64,000 bases of DNA, from NCBI GenBank assembly GCA_050744085.1, contig JBOGGU010000009.1:4524-68523 (forward strand), read 5' to 3'. This document shows positions 44,536-54,344 of the stretch, piece by piece (position 1 is the first letter of the stretch; the number at the start of each line of letters is the position of its first letter). Below the pieces are notes generated by a model. It did no database searches and had not been told where the DNA came from. It saw only the letters and a program-made list of their open reading frames with translations. Source of the stretch: JAVKSL01 sp050744085 (lineage in GTDB: Bacteria; Actinomycetota; Acidimicrobiia; Acidimicrobiales; JAJPHD01). Both the position numbers and the translations under genes were made by a program.

Positions 44536-44554
<19 letters not shown>
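43574..44554 (+). CDS. AbiEi-type N-terminal domain protein with DUF559/VSR-like C-terminus
   Basis: This 326-residue protein has an N-terminal winged helix of the AbiEi antitoxin type (SSHGLVTRDIARQLGLTRSMIDWRLSTGRWVPVARGLYRIAG), an AbiEi-like middle part and a C-terminal DUF559-like endonuclease fold (RLVARMDLAWPAAMVGLELQS with D and ExQ, then RFHADRGRILTLRSLGWDIIEV). Such proteins occur in many actinobacteria with no proven partner. The usual AbiEii toxin is not adjacent. Start: GTG at 43574 was preferred, but GTG at 43535 or 43580 is possible. TATAAT in the palindrome P4 is 60 nt upstream. It overlaps the glyQS start by 19 bp. Confidence 0.75.
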
Positions 44555-45837
<1,283 letters not shown>

Positions 45838-45876
45838 CCGGCCAGAGGCGCCTAAGCTGGGTCAACCGCGAGACGA

Positions 45877-45917
45877 AAGTGGGCACGAGTCCTATGCAGT
45901 ACGTCTTTGATTTCGAC
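45877..45917 (+). repeat. possible AGTGGGCAC...ATTTC element R5 (across the ppdK start)
   Basis: AAGTGGGCAC (45877-45886) is followed by an ATG at 45894 and GATTTCG (45909). The first ten bases match R1 exactly, but the second half is weak, so membership in the family is uncertain. Confidence 0.3.
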
Positions 45918-48581
45918 CATAGCCACGCCACGCCACCGATGGAGATGAAGGACTCGCTCGGGGGCAAGGGGGCGAACCTGGCCGAGATGACCTCGGTGCT
46001 CCGCCTGCCCGTGCCGCCGGGCTTCACGATCACCACCGACGCCTGCCGGTCGGCGGCCAAGGCGGCCAAGGCGGCCAAGGCGGCCAAGGCGGGCGGGGCC
46101 GCGGCGAAGGCGGGCCACGCCGCAGCGCAGTGGCCCGACGGGCTGGCCGAGCAGGTGGCAGATGCCCGTGAACGCCTGGAGGCGGCAATGGGCAAGCAGT
46201 TGGGTGACTCGGCCGACCCGTTGCTGGTGAGCGTGCGATCCGGCGCCCGCTTCTCCATGCCCGGCATGATGGACACCGTGCTCAACCTGGGCCTCAACGA
46301 CGCCTCGGTGGAGGCTCTGGCCAAGCAGACCAACGACGAGCGCTTCGCCTACGACTCCTACCGCCGGTTCATCGCCATGTACGGGCGGATCGTGATGGGC
46401 GTCGACGGCGCCAGGATCGACGAGGTCTTCGAGGAGGCCAAGGCCGCCGCCGGGGCCAGCGTGGACTCGGCCGTCCCGGTCAAGGCCCTGCGCACGATCG
46501 TGGCCGACTACAAGGGGCTGATCGAACGCCAGGCAGGCGAGGCCTTCCCGCAGGACCCCGCCACCCAGCTCCGGGGCGCCATCGACGCAGTCTTTCGCTC
46601 GTGGGGGAGTCCCCGCGCCGTCGCATACCGCAACCGGGAGCGCATCCCCCACGACCTCGGCACGGCAGTGAACGTCCAGGCCATGGTCTTCGGAAATCGG
46701 GACAACGACTCGGGGACCGGGGTGGGCTTCACCCGTGACCCCGCGACTGGGGCAACCGGGGCGTATGGCGACTTCCTGGTGAACGCGCAGGGCGAGGACG
46801 TGGTGGCCGGGATCCGCAAGACCGAGCCGCTGTCTGCGCTGGCCGAGCGCTTCCCGGACATATACACCCAGCTCATGACCATCTTTGCCCGTTTGGAGCA
46901 CCACTACCGCGACATGTGCGACACCGAGTTCACCATCGAGCAGTCCAAGCTGTGGATGCTCCAGACCCGGGTGGGCAAGCGGACCGGGCGCGCCGCTTTG
47001 CGCATGGCAGTGGAGATGGTCGACGACCCGCAGATCGCGCTCACCAAGGCCGAGGCCATCGGCCGGGTGGACCCCGTCCAGGTGGAGCAAAGCCTGCATC
47101 CCCAGTTCGCCTCCTCCGACCGCCGCTCGGTGTTCGCCCACGGCCTGGGCGCCAGCCCGGGCGCTGCCGTGGGAAGCGCGTACTTCACTGCGGACGACGC
47201 AGTGGCGGCGGCCAAACGGGGTGAGAAGGTGATCTTGGTGCGCAACGAGACCTCCCCCGACGACGTGCACGGGATGATGGCGGCGGAGGGCATCCTCACC
47301 GCCCGGGGCGGGCTGGTCAGCCACGCTGCCGTCGTCGCACGCGGATGGGGCAAGCCGGCGGTCGTGGGGGTGGAGTCGATGCACATCGCGGGTAGCCACT
47401 TCCGGGCCGGTCGGATCATCGTCCGGGAGGGCGACACCATCTCCCTCGACGGCACCACGGGCCAGGTGATGTTCGGGGAGATGGAGCTGGCTGCCGCAGA
47501 GGCCTCTCCTGAGCTGGGCAGGCTGTTGGGCTGGGCCGACGAGGTCCGGGCAGGTCACCTGGGAGTGCGGGCCAACGCCGACACCGGCGCCGACGCAGCC
47601 AACGCCCGGCACTTCGGGGCGGAAGGCATCGGGCTCTGCCGGACCGAGCACATGTTCCTGGGTGAGGACCGCCTGCCCATAGTCCGCCGCATGATCCTGG
47701 CATCGACCCCTGAGGCAGAGGGCGCCGCGCTGGAGGAGCTGCGGGTCGCCCAGCGGGACGACTTCGTGTCGATCCTGGAGGCGATGGACGGCCTGCCGGT
47801 GACCGTGCGCCTGCTGGACCCCCCCCTCCACGAGTTCCTGCCGGACACCACCGAGCTGGCGGTCAAGGAGGCGGCCGAGGGCCTGACCGAGGAGGAGCAA
47901 CGCCTCTACGAAGCGGCCCGGTCCTGGCGGGAGGCCAACCCGATGCTCGGCACTCGGGGAGTCCGCCTGGGCGTCATCAAGCCAGGCCTGTACGCCATGC
48001 AGGTGCGGGCGCTGATGCAGGCGGCGGTGCTGCGGGCCGGCGCTGGTGGCCACCCCAAGGTAGAGGTGATGATCCCGCTCACCGTCTCCAGGGCCGAGCT
48101 GGCCCTGGCCCGCTCCTGGTGCACCGAGGCCATCGCTTCGAGCCCCGGCGCGGCCCGCATCGAGGTCTCGATAGGCACGATGATCGAGACGCCACGGGCT
48201 GCGCTGCTGGCCGGGGAGATAGCGGAGGAGGCCGATTTCTTCTCCTTCGGGACCAACGACCTGACCCAGATGACGTTTGGCTTCAGCCGTGACGACGTCG
48301 AGGGGCGCCTCATGTCGGCGTACCTGGCTGGCGGCTTGATCGCCGCCAACCCCTTCGAGACGGTGGACCCCGACGGGGTGGGCGAGCTGGTCCGCCTCGG
48401 GGTCGAGCGCGGCCGGGCGGCGAAGCCCGGCCTAAAGATAGGGGTGTGCGGCGAGCACGGCGGCGACCCGGCCTCGATAGGGGTGTTCGCCCGAGCGGGC
48501 CTCGACTACGTGAGCTGCTCGCCGTACCGGGTCCCTGTTGCCCGCCTCGCCGCGGCGCAGGCGGTCCTCGCGGCCGGCTGA
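45894..48581 (+). CDS. ppdK: pyruvate, phosphate dikinase
   Basis: The 895-residue enzyme interconverts pyruvate, ATP and Pi with PEP, AMP and PPi. The N-terminal ATP-grasp domain includes LGGKGANLAEMTSVLRLPVPPGFTI and FSMPGMMDTVLNLGLND. The phosphohistidine domain carries ARGGLVSHAAVVARGWGKPAVVG, and the C-terminal PEP-binding barrel has VMIPLTVSRAEL and the catalytic IGVCGEHGGDP. An in-frame run KAAKAAKAAKAAKAGG (near residue 55, DNA GCGGCCAAG repeats at 46050-46090) interrupts the ATP-grasp domain. The ATG at 45894 has TAAGCT about 35 nt upstream. Confidence 0.95.
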   Translation: MQYVFDFDHSHATPPMEMKDSLGGKGANLAEMTSVLRLPVPPGFTITTDACRSAAKAAKAAKAAKAGGAAAKAGHAAAQWPDGLAEQVADARERLEAAMGKQLGDSADPLLVSVRSGARFSMPGMMDTVLNLGLNDASVEALAKQTNDERFAYDSYRRFIAMYGRIVMGVDGARIDEVFEEAKAAAGASVDSAVPVKALRTIVADYKGLIERQAGEAFPQDPATQLRGAIDAVFRSWGSPRAVAYRNRERIPHDLGTAVNVQAMVFGNRDNDSGTGVGFTRDPATGATGAYGDFLVNAQGEDVVAGIRKTEPLSALAERFPDIYTQLMTIFARLEHHYRDMCDTEFTIEQSKLWMLQTRVGKRTGRAALRMAVEMVDDPQIALTKAEAIGRVDPVQVEQSLHPQFASSDRRSVFAHGLGASPGAAVGSAYFTADDAVAAAKRGEKVILVRNETSPDDVHGMMAAEGILTARGGLVSHAAVVARGWGKPAVVGVESMHIAGSHFRAGRIIVREGDTISLDGTTGQVMFGEMELAAAEASPELGRLLGWADEVRAGHLGVRANADTGADAANARHFGAEGIGLCRTEHMFLGEDRLPIVRRMILASTPEAEGAALEELRVAQRDDFVSILEAMDGLPVTVRLLDPPLHEFLPDTTELAVKEAAEGLTEEEQRLYEAARSWREANPMLGTRGVRLGVIKPGLYAMQVRALMQAAVLRAGAGGHPKVEVMIPLTVSRAELALARSWCTEAIASSPGAARIEVSIGTMIETPRAALLAGEIAEEADFFSFGTNDLTQMTFGFSRDDVEGRLMSAYLAGGLIAANPFETVDPDGVGELVRLGVERGRAAKPGLKIGVCGEHGGDPASIGVFARAGLDYVSCSPYRVPVARLAAAQAVLAAG

Positions 48582-48602
48582 GCCTTTGGAGGCCTTCGGA
48601 GG

Positions 48603-48653
48603 CTTTCTGAGAAATATTGCTCGGTGCCACCCCCGACCCGTGCCCACTCACGG
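48603..48653 (-). repeat. AGTGGGCAC...AAATTTC element R4
   Basis: The minus strand reads GAGTGGGCACGGGTC, GTGGCACCGAGC, AATATTTCTCAG, AAAG. It lies in the short gap after ppdK in the same position relative to the upstream stop as R3 after era; the two are 34/45 identical by eye. Confidence 0.6.
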
Positions 48654-48696
48654 CCTGTGAGGGCCTCGGGTGGCTCGGCGGGTACGGTCAGGCACT

Positions 48697-50718
48697 GTGG
48701 CTATTGCCGAGGATGATGTCGCGGCAGTGAGGGCGGCCACCGACCTGGTTGCCCTTGTCGGGGAGCACGTGGCACTGCGGGCCCGGGGCGCGCGGTGGGC
48801 GGGGCTGTGCCCCTTCCACGTCGAGAAGACGCCGAGCTTCTACGTCAATCCCGCCTTCGGCCGATACCACTGTTTCGGCTGTTCGGCGTCGGGGGATGCC
48901 ATCGACTTCGTGAGGGCGGTGGAGCACCTCGACTTCGTGGAAGCCGTCGAGCGCCTGGCCGAGCGCTCGGGGCTCACCCTGCACCACGCCGACGCCCGCT
49001 CCGGCGCTCGCCGGGCGAGGCGAGGCGACTTGATCGAGGTGATGGGGCGCGCGGTCGTGTGGTATCACCAGCGCCTCGTCTCTGCGCCAGACGCCGAGCC
49101 GGCTCGCCGGTACCTCGCCTCTCGGGGCTACGGTCCCGAGACGGTCGTCCGATTCCAGCTGGGCTGGGCGCCTGACGACTGGGATGCGCTCACCAAGGGG
49201 CTCGGACTGTCCGATGCCGTGCTCCGTGATACCGGGCTCGGGTTCGTGAACAAGTTGGGGAGGCGCCAGGACGCCTTCCGTGCCCGGCTGCTGTTCCCGA
49301 TCTTCGACGCCGGCGGGCGGGCGGTGGCCTTCGGAGGCCGGGTGCTGCCCGGCGCCCCAGCTTCGGAGCCCAAGTACAAGAACTCGCCCGAGACCCCGAT
49401 CTACTCCAAGCGCAAGATCCTCTACGGGCTAAACTGGGCCAAGGACGAGGTGTCTCGGACCGGTGAGGTGGTGGTGTGCGAGGGATACACCGACGTGATC
49501 GCGCTCGCCGAGGTGGGGGTGGGGCGGGCGGTGGCGACCTGTGGGACCTCACTCGCGGAGGAGCACTTCGAGCTCTTGCGTCGCTTTGCTAGGCGAGTCG
49601 TGCTGGCCTACGACGCGGACGGCGCCGGCCAGGCAGCTGCTGCGCGCTTCTACGAGTGGGAGCGCCGCCACGAGCTGGAGATTGCCGTTGCGGCCCTGCC
49701 CGCGGGGACGGACCCCGGCGAGCTGGGACAGCGCGATCCCGATGCCCTGCGCGCCGCGGTCCAAGGGGCTCGGACCTTCCTGGCCTTCCGGGTGGAGCGG
49801 GTGCTCGGCGGCGCTGACATGGGGTCTGTCGAGGGCCGGGCAAGGGCGGCTGAGGTGGCGCTCTCGGCGGTCGCCGAGCACCCGGACCCTCTGGTCAGGG
49901 ACCAGTACGTGATGGAGATCGGAGCCAGGTGTCGGATCGAGGCCGACCAGCTCCGGGGGGCGCTCATGCGGCTCCGGCGAACCCGGCCAGGGGGGCGATC
50001 GGGTGGGGCGCCCAGGTCTTCGAATGCCCAGGCTCGCGGACGGTCTGGGCCCGGGGGCGGCTTCCGCGGAGGGTCTGGGCCCGGGGGCGGCCCGGGTGGC
50101 GCTCGGGCGGGCGCTCCGGGGGGGGTCCCGGCAGGTGCCCCGGCTCCGGCAGGTGCCCCGGCTCCGGCGGGTGGCCCGGCGGGCGCTCCGGCGGGTGGCC
50201 CGGCGGGCGCTCCGGCGAGCCGAGGCGGTGGGTTGGTGGCCCCCCTCGGCCAGCCGGCCACAAGCGGATCGGGTCGTGCCGAGCTGGAGTGCCTGCGCCT
50301 GGCGGTCCAACGGCCTGACGAGGTGGCTGGCCGGTTGGAGGAGGTGTGCTTCGCGGACCCCGTTCATCGAGCGGCGTTCCGGGCCCTTCGGTGCTCCGGG
50401 ACCTTGGCCGAGGCCATAGCGGGTGGCGACCCTGCCGTTGCCGCATTGCTCTCGCGCCTTGCGGTCGAGGAAGCCCACGCTGATCCCGAGGTGGAGCTGC
50501 CCCGCCTGGTCGGCGCGGCGGCTCGACGAGCCCTCGCGGCCCTTGGCGTGGAGATCAGGGCAGAGCCTTCGAGGGCCGCTGAGCTGGCGCCCATCGCCGG
50601 TTGGCTCAAGCAGGGGATCGAGGCTCTGAATGACACAGAGACGGCGAGTGACACGGCTGCGCAGTTGCTAGCCTGGCTGGGTGGGATGGCGTCTCCAGCC
50701 GCTCTGTCCAGGGAGTGA
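48697..50718 (+). CDS. dnaG: DNA primase
   Basis: DnaG (673 aa from the GTG at 48697) makes RNA primers. The N-terminal zinc ribbon is CPFHVEKTPSFYVNPAFGRYHCFGC. The RNA-polymerase/Toprim core has GYGPETVVRFQLGWAPDDWD, VCEGYTDVIAL (catalytic Glu) and LAYDADGAG (DxD). The region around residues 440-525 is a Gly/Ala/Pro run (for example GGPAGAPAGGPAGAPA) from tandem repeats at about 50040-50222, longer than in relatives, and separates the core from the helicase-binding C-terminal domain. The start GTG follows TACGGT by 8 nt. With rpoD it resembles the classical macromolecular-synthesis operon. Confidence 0.94.
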   Translation: MAIAEDDVAAVRAATDLVALVGEHVALRARGARWAGLCPFHVEKTPSFYVNPAFGRYHCFGCSASGDAIDFVRAVEHLDFVEAVERLAERSGLTLHHADARSGARRARRGDLIEVMGRAVVWYHQRLVSAPDAEPARRYLASRGYGPETVVRFQLGWAPDDWDALTKGLGLSDAVLRDTGLGFVNKLGRRQDAFRARLLFPIFDAGGRAVAFGGRVLPGAPASEPKYKNSPETPIYSKRKILYGLNWAKDEVSRTGEVVVCEGYTDVIALAEVGVGRAVATCGTSLAEEHFELLRRFARRVVLAYDADGAGQAAAARFYEWERRHELEIAVAALPAGTDPGELGQRDPDALRAAVQGARTFLAFRVERVLGGADMGSVEGRARAAEVALSAVAEHPDPLVRDQYVMEIGARCRIEADQLRGALMRLRRTRPGGRSGGAPRSSNAQARGRSGPGGGFRGGSGPGGGPGGARAGAPGGVPAGAPAPAGAPAPAGGPAGAPAGGPAGAPASRGGGLVAPLGQPATSGSGRAELECLRLAVQRPDEVAGRLEEVCFADPVHRAAFRALRCSGTLAEAIAGGDPAVAALLSRLAVEEAHADPEVELPRLVGAAARRALAALGVEIRAEPSRAAELAPIAGWLKQGIEALNDTETASDTAAQLLAWLGGMASPAALSRE

Positions 50719-50754
50719 CGGTGGGCAAACGCAGGCGGCACCGAGGTTAGTTGC

Positions 50755-52059
50755 GTGACGACCTTTGACGCAGTGTTCGAGGATCGACTTGGAGAGATGC
50801 TGGCTAAGGGTCGCCGTGTCGGGTGGCTCTCGACCGACGGCGTCATGGAGGCGCTGGCTTCGGTGGAGCTCGACACCGGCCTCATCGACGAGGTGATTGC
50901 ACGCATCCGGGCTGACGGCATCGAGTACCGCGAGGAGGGTCCTGATGAGCCCGACTCGGACGCTTGGGTTCCCGCTGGCAGCGCCGGCTCGCCAGCTCGG
51001 CCGGGGGGCCGGCGAGCCGGCCAGGCACAGCGGCTGTCGGGGTCGCTGCGCAAGGGACGATCTCGTCCGGTTCGCAGCACCGGGACCCCTGGGCGTTCCC
51101 GAGCTTCGACGCTGCGTGCCGAGGGACCCTCGCAGGACCCGGTCCACGCCTACCTGAAGGAGATTGGCAAGCTTCCCCTGCTCCAGGCCAGCGAGGAGGT
51201 TGCCGTTGCTCAGCGCATCGCAGCAGGGCTGAGGGCGGGCGAGCGCATCTTGGAGCTGCAGGACCGCTGTCCCCAGCCTCTCGCGCAGCGAGCCGAGCTC
51301 GACGCCCAGTTCGAGATCCTCTCCGACGGCCTTGTGGCCAAAGCACTCCTGGTAGAGGCCAACCTCCGGCTTGTCGTGTCGATCGCGAGGCGCTACCACG
51401 CCCGCGGCATGCCGTTGCTCGACTTGATCCAAGAGGGCAACCTCGGCCTGATCCGGGCAGTGGAGAAGTTTGACTACACCAAGGGCTTCCGCTTCTCCAC
51501 GTACGCCACCTGGTGGATCCGACAGGCCATCAGCCGTTCCATAGCCGAGCAGGCGAGGACCATCCGGATCCCGGCTCACGTGGTCGAGGTGATCAACCGG
51601 GTTGCTCGCATCCAGCACCAGCTCCTCCAGGAAGTGGGGCACGAGCCAAGTGTCGAGGAGCTCGCCTTGGGAGCGGACCTGCCCGTGGAGCGCGTCGCGG
51701 AGATCCTGCGAATCAACCAGGAGCCGGTGTCGATCAACCAGCCGGTCGGGGACGAGGAGGACTTCACGCTGTCCGACGTAATCGAGGACCGTGACGCGAC
51801 GGTGCCGGCGGACGCAGTCGCGAGAGCGATGCTCAACGAAGCGGTGAACAGGGCGCTGGCCGAGCTGAGCGAGCGAGAGCAGGAGGTTGTCCGGCTGCGC
51901 TTCGGGTTGGAAGACGGTCAGGTGCGCACCCTGGAGGAGGTGGGCAAGGTCATGGGAGTTACCCGGGAGCGGATTCGCCAGATCGAGGCCAAGACCTTGG
52001 CCAAGCTGCGCTACCCGATCCACTGCCAGCTACTGCGCGACTACCTGGACGAGGCCTGA
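50755..52059 (+). CDS. rpoD: principal sigma factor (SigA/RpoD/HrdB type)
   Basis: The 434-residue sigma factor includes region 1.2 (DPVHAYLKEIGKLPLL), region 2 (LVVSIARRYHARGMPLLDLIQEGNLGLIRAVEKFDYTKGFRFSTYATWWIRQAISR), region 3 (SVEELALGADLPVERV) and region 4 (LSEREQEVVRLRFGLEDG...TRERIRQIEAKTLAKLRYP). These are the signatures of a primary group 1 or 2 sigma. The N-terminal 100 residues are acidic and low in complexity. The GTG at 50755 fits the dnaG-rpoD spacing of 36 bp. Downstream tandem hairpins are probable terminators. Confidence 0.94.
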   Translation: MTTFDAVFEDRLGEMLAKGRRVGWLSTDGVMEALASVELDTGLIDEVIARIRADGIEYREEGPDEPDSDAWVPAGSAGSPARPGGRRAGQAQRLSGSLRKGRSRPVRSTGTPGRSRASTLRAEGPSQDPVHAYLKEIGKLPLLQASEEVAVAQRIAAGLRAGERILELQDRCPQPLAQRAELDAQFEILSDGLVAKALLVEANLRLVVSIARRYHARGMPLLDLIQEGNLGLIRAVEKFDYTKGFRFSTYATWWIRQAISRSIAEQARTIRIPAHVVEVINRVARIQHQLLQEVGHEPSVEELALGADLPVERVAEILRINQEPVSINQPVGDEEDFTLSDVIEDRDATVPADAVARAMLNEAVNRALAELSEREQEVVRLRFGLEDGQVRTLEEVGKVMGVTRERIRQIEAKTLAKLRYPIHCQLLRDYLDEA

Positions 52060-52067
52060 CCCTAGGA

Positions 52068-52218
52068 ATGCGTGGCCCGTCCTACGGTCGGGCGCCTCCC
52101 CCATGCACCGAACCCAAGCCGCCTTCGGCGCCGGTTCCTCGAAACGCGAGGCCCCGCCCTACGGTCGGGCGCCTCCTCCATGCACCGAACCAAGCCGCCT
52201 TCGGCGCCGGTTCGGTGC
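52068..52218 (+). terminator. two tandem ~78-bp copies, each ending in a strong hairpin
   Basis: Copies at about 52068-52145 and 52147-52218 share CCTACGGTCGGGCGCCTCC and ACCGAACC(C)AAGCCGCCTTC. The second ends in a near-perfect hairpin, GCACCGAACC (52182-52191) with GGTTCGGTGC (52209-52218) and inner GCCGCC/GGCGCC pairing. No clear T-tract follows. Confidence 0.6.
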
Positions 52219-52475
52219 TAGGAGCCTCCCGATTGGCTGGACCAGCGGGTTCCGGGCAGGTCGCCCATACGGTTCTCGACCAGCCGGCGGGCCCGCTCGG
52301 TGGCCAGGCCCACCAACGCCAAGCTCTTGTCGGCGGCCACCCCGGCGGCAAAGCCGGCGACGGGTGACTCCCGAAGGTACCCAACCGCCCGGTTGAGCTG
52401 CTCGTGGCGCCCTTCACCGGCCTTGGTACCCAGATAGTAACCGGCGATCAGACCGGCAGCCAGTCCCATTCGCAT
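52218..52475 (-). CDS. small hypothetical protein, 85 aa (YtxH-like)
   Basis: The protein starts MRMGLAAGLIAGYYLGTKAGEGRHEQL, a Gly-rich amphipathic stretch like that of YtxH-type proteins, followed by an Ala-rich helical part. Function is unknown. The ATG at 52475 was chosen because TACGCT ends 6 nt upstream, giving a leaderless mRNA. It is convergent with rpoD; their ends meet at the terminator hairpin. Confidence 0.6.
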   Translation of the reverse strand: MRMGLAAGLIAGYYLGTKAGEGRHEQLNRAVGYLRESPVAGFAAGVAADKSLALVGLATERARRLVENRMGDLPGTRWSSQSGGS

Positions 52476-52692
52476 CCTCATAGCGTACTGTTCTACCCGG
52501 CGCGGGTGCCCCGCTCGACCAGTGATAGACGGCAGCTGAAGTGCCACACTCTTAGTCTCTGCCGGGCATTTCGGGTGCTCCAGGCCCATGCGTCGGGCGT
52601 TGGGTCACGTTCGAGATGACATCGTCGCGAAGCTCGCCCCACAGATCAGCGCCCACGACTGCTCCGCCGCAAGGCCCGCACAGCTCGTCCCT

Positions 52693-53076
52693 CTACCGAG
52701 GCACCATCGTGATCGGGCAGCGGACAACAGGAGCACGAGCGATCCGGCCGTCGGCGGTGAGGAGCGCACAATCCAGCTGCTCGGCCAGGGCGACGTACGA
52801 CGCGTCGTACGCTGACAGGTTCTCCCGGAGCTGCCAGATGCGATCCAGCAGGGAGAACACCGCGTATCTCGTCACGCCGAGATGTCGCCAGCGATCAAGG
52901 GCGTTCCAGGCGGCGCCGACGTCGAACCGCTGAGCGACGACCCCGCGACGAAGGCCGTTGGCGATCTCGGAGTCGATGAGGTGGGGGGCGTGGAGCTGGC
53001 CCTCGGCGAGGGCGCGGCGAGCCGGGCCGACGTTGAGCAGGGCGGAGAGGGCCGCCGATGCATCGACCACGATCAC
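52693..53076 (-). CDS. VapC-type PIN-domain toxin
   Basis: A 127-residue PIN protein with the metal-binding acidic positions in VVDASAALSALL, LIDSEIANGLRRG and LSAYDASYVALAEQLDCALLTADGRIAR. It overlaps the upstream antitoxin stop by 4 nt. The VapC role (RNA cleavage upon antitoxin loss) is from family knowledge. It is intact and belongs to a cluster of toxin-like genes at 52.7-56.9 kb. Confidence 0.9.
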   Translation of the reverse strand: MIVVDASAALSALLNVGPARRALAEGQLHAPHLIDSEIANGLRRGVVAQRFDVGAAWNALDRWRHLGVTRYAVFSLLDRIWQLRENLSAYDASYVALAEQLDCALLTADGRIARAPVVRCPITMVPR

Positions 53077-53294
53077 CTTTCAGCCCGTCCGGCGCCCACA
53101 TCAGCGACGATCGTCGCCGGGTCGACGTCAAGGTCAGGAAGGGCGCCAAGCAACGCCGGATTGTCTGCCCTCCGCGACACCTCCGTGAGCTCTCTCACGG
53201 CCACTGCTGCTACCGACATAGCGTCATGGGCAGCGAGACGCTCTAGGCGTTCAACGACCTCGTCGGGCACGTTGCGAAGGTACAGAGTGCGCAT
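53073..53294 (-). CDS. VapB/FitA-type antitoxin
   Basis: A 73-residue protein, MRTLYLRNVPDEVVERLERLAAHDAMSVAAVAVRELTEVSRRADNP: a short ribbon-helix-helix-like N-terminus and a toxin-binding C-terminal tail as in FitA/VapB. The ATG at 53294 is preceded by TAGCAT at 8 nt. The 13-bp CGCAC/GTGCG and TGCTAGCA dyads in its promoter (53285-53315) are candidates for autoregulation. The 400-bp space up to 53696 otherwise holds only the vapC remnant. Confidence 0.85.
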   Translation of the reverse strand: MRTLYLRNVPDEVVERLERLAAHDAMSVAAVAVRELTEVSRRADNPALLGALPDLDVDPATIVADVGAGRAER

Positions 53295-53395
53295 GTCGCA
53301 CTATGCTAGCACAAAGCTTGCGAATGGGTCCACCTACCGAGTGGGGGATCCGTCCGCCCTCCCGACGAAATGCGGTCGAGAGGAGGCTCACCACG

Positions 53396-53509
53396 TCAGT
53401 AGGGCGCCTGGAGGCCGGTGAACATCGGGAAGTGCCTGATGTTGCGAGTCAGGAGGCGGGTGCTCGTGCGCCTGGCAGTGGCGGCGATGGCGAGGTCGGC
53501 GCTGTCGAC
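53396..53509 (-). pseudogene. vapC 3' fragment
   Basis: The minus strand encodes VDSADLAIAATARRTSTRLLTRNIRHF followed by a normal stop. This matches the C-terminal active-site Asp and TRNxRHF segment of PIN toxins. The upstream reading frame is lost, so only the last 37 codons remain. Confidence 0.65.
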
Positions 53510-53696
53510 TGTGTGGTGGCTTGGGAACCACTGCCGACCGAGGGCACCGGACCAGCGCGCTCACGAGCGGGGAGGGTCGCCGTCGGTACCACTGTGGCGA
53601 AGTCAACCCTCTCGGTGAGCAACACCGGCCGGGTGATCCCCCCCAGACGATTTGGCCAGGCTGTGGCAGCCGTTCCAGCGACCCGTTTGGTGGTAC

Positions 53697-54095
53697 ATGA
53701 GCGTGCCGTCGCCTGAGGAGCTCGTCGAGGCACGGCGCTGGCTCAAGGAGGCCGGAGAGGAGCTGGCGGTGGCCACCGTCATTGGTGGGAACCCGGAGCT
53801 GCCGGGCAGGGTGGCTTGCTTCCATGCTCACCTGGCCGGCGAGAAGGCTCTGAAAGCCCTCCAGATCCGGCGCGGAGTGGTGATTCGTAAGGTCCATAAC
53901 CTGGTCCAACTTGCCGCCGAGCTCCCAGCGGGGGACCAGCCTCGCTTCGAGGGCCGTGACCTGGACTTGCTGAACCCATGGACCATCGACGCCAGGTATC
54001 CCGCGGACTTGGAAGACGTAAGCCAGGAGACGATCCGGCAGGTGCTGGCCGCCGCCGGTCGGGTGCTGTCGCCTGTCCGCGAGTCGGTCTCATAG
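53697..54095 (+). CDS. HEPN-domain protein (orphan)
   Basis: The 132-residue protein has the all-helical HEPN pattern: EARRWLKEAGEELAVATVI, CFHAHLAGEKALKALQIRRGVVIRKVHNLVQLAAEL. The Arg...His motif (RKVHNL) is seen at the second helix. HEPN proteins are RNases, often paired with a minimal nucleotidyltransferase antitoxin. No nucleotidyltransferase gene is next to it, so it is an orphan or its partner is lost. The DNA downstream to 54344 shows no gene, only the promoter of the next one. Confidence 0.7.
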   Translation: MSVPSPEELVEARRWLKEAGEELAVATVIGGNPELPGRVACFHAHLAGEKALKALQIRRGVVIRKVHNLVQLAAELPAGDQPRFEGRDLDLLNPWTIDARYPADLEDVSQETIRQVLAAAGRVLSPVRESVS

Positions 54096-54321
54096 CTTGC
54101 TTGAAGCGCCGACGGCAGACCGCGATGCGCCTTGCGGGCATCTACCGCCCCCATCGCCGAGGAGACAGTCATAGCAGCCGAGCATCCTAGCCCGCCCCCC
54201 TCAGCAGCCTGGGCGGAGACTCAGGCAACCTGTCCCGAGGTGGAGCCAGTAAGAACGGGCACGCCGGACTGCCTCGTCGATTGTCCTAGAGGACATCCCC
54301 GTGGCTGGGCGATCTCCGTAG

Positions 54322-54344
54322 TATAATCCAAAGGAGTTGTTGCG
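54322..54344 (+). promoter_or_regulatory. consensus -10 and ribosome site before the deaminase-like gene
   Basis: TATAAT (54322-54327) is a perfect -10, and AAAGGAG (54330-54336) a strong ribosome site 8 nt before the ATG. If transcription starts near 54334, the ribosome site would be only partly transcribed, so another promoter further upstream is likely. This configuration is unlike the leaderless pattern of the neighbours. Confidence 0.45.
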
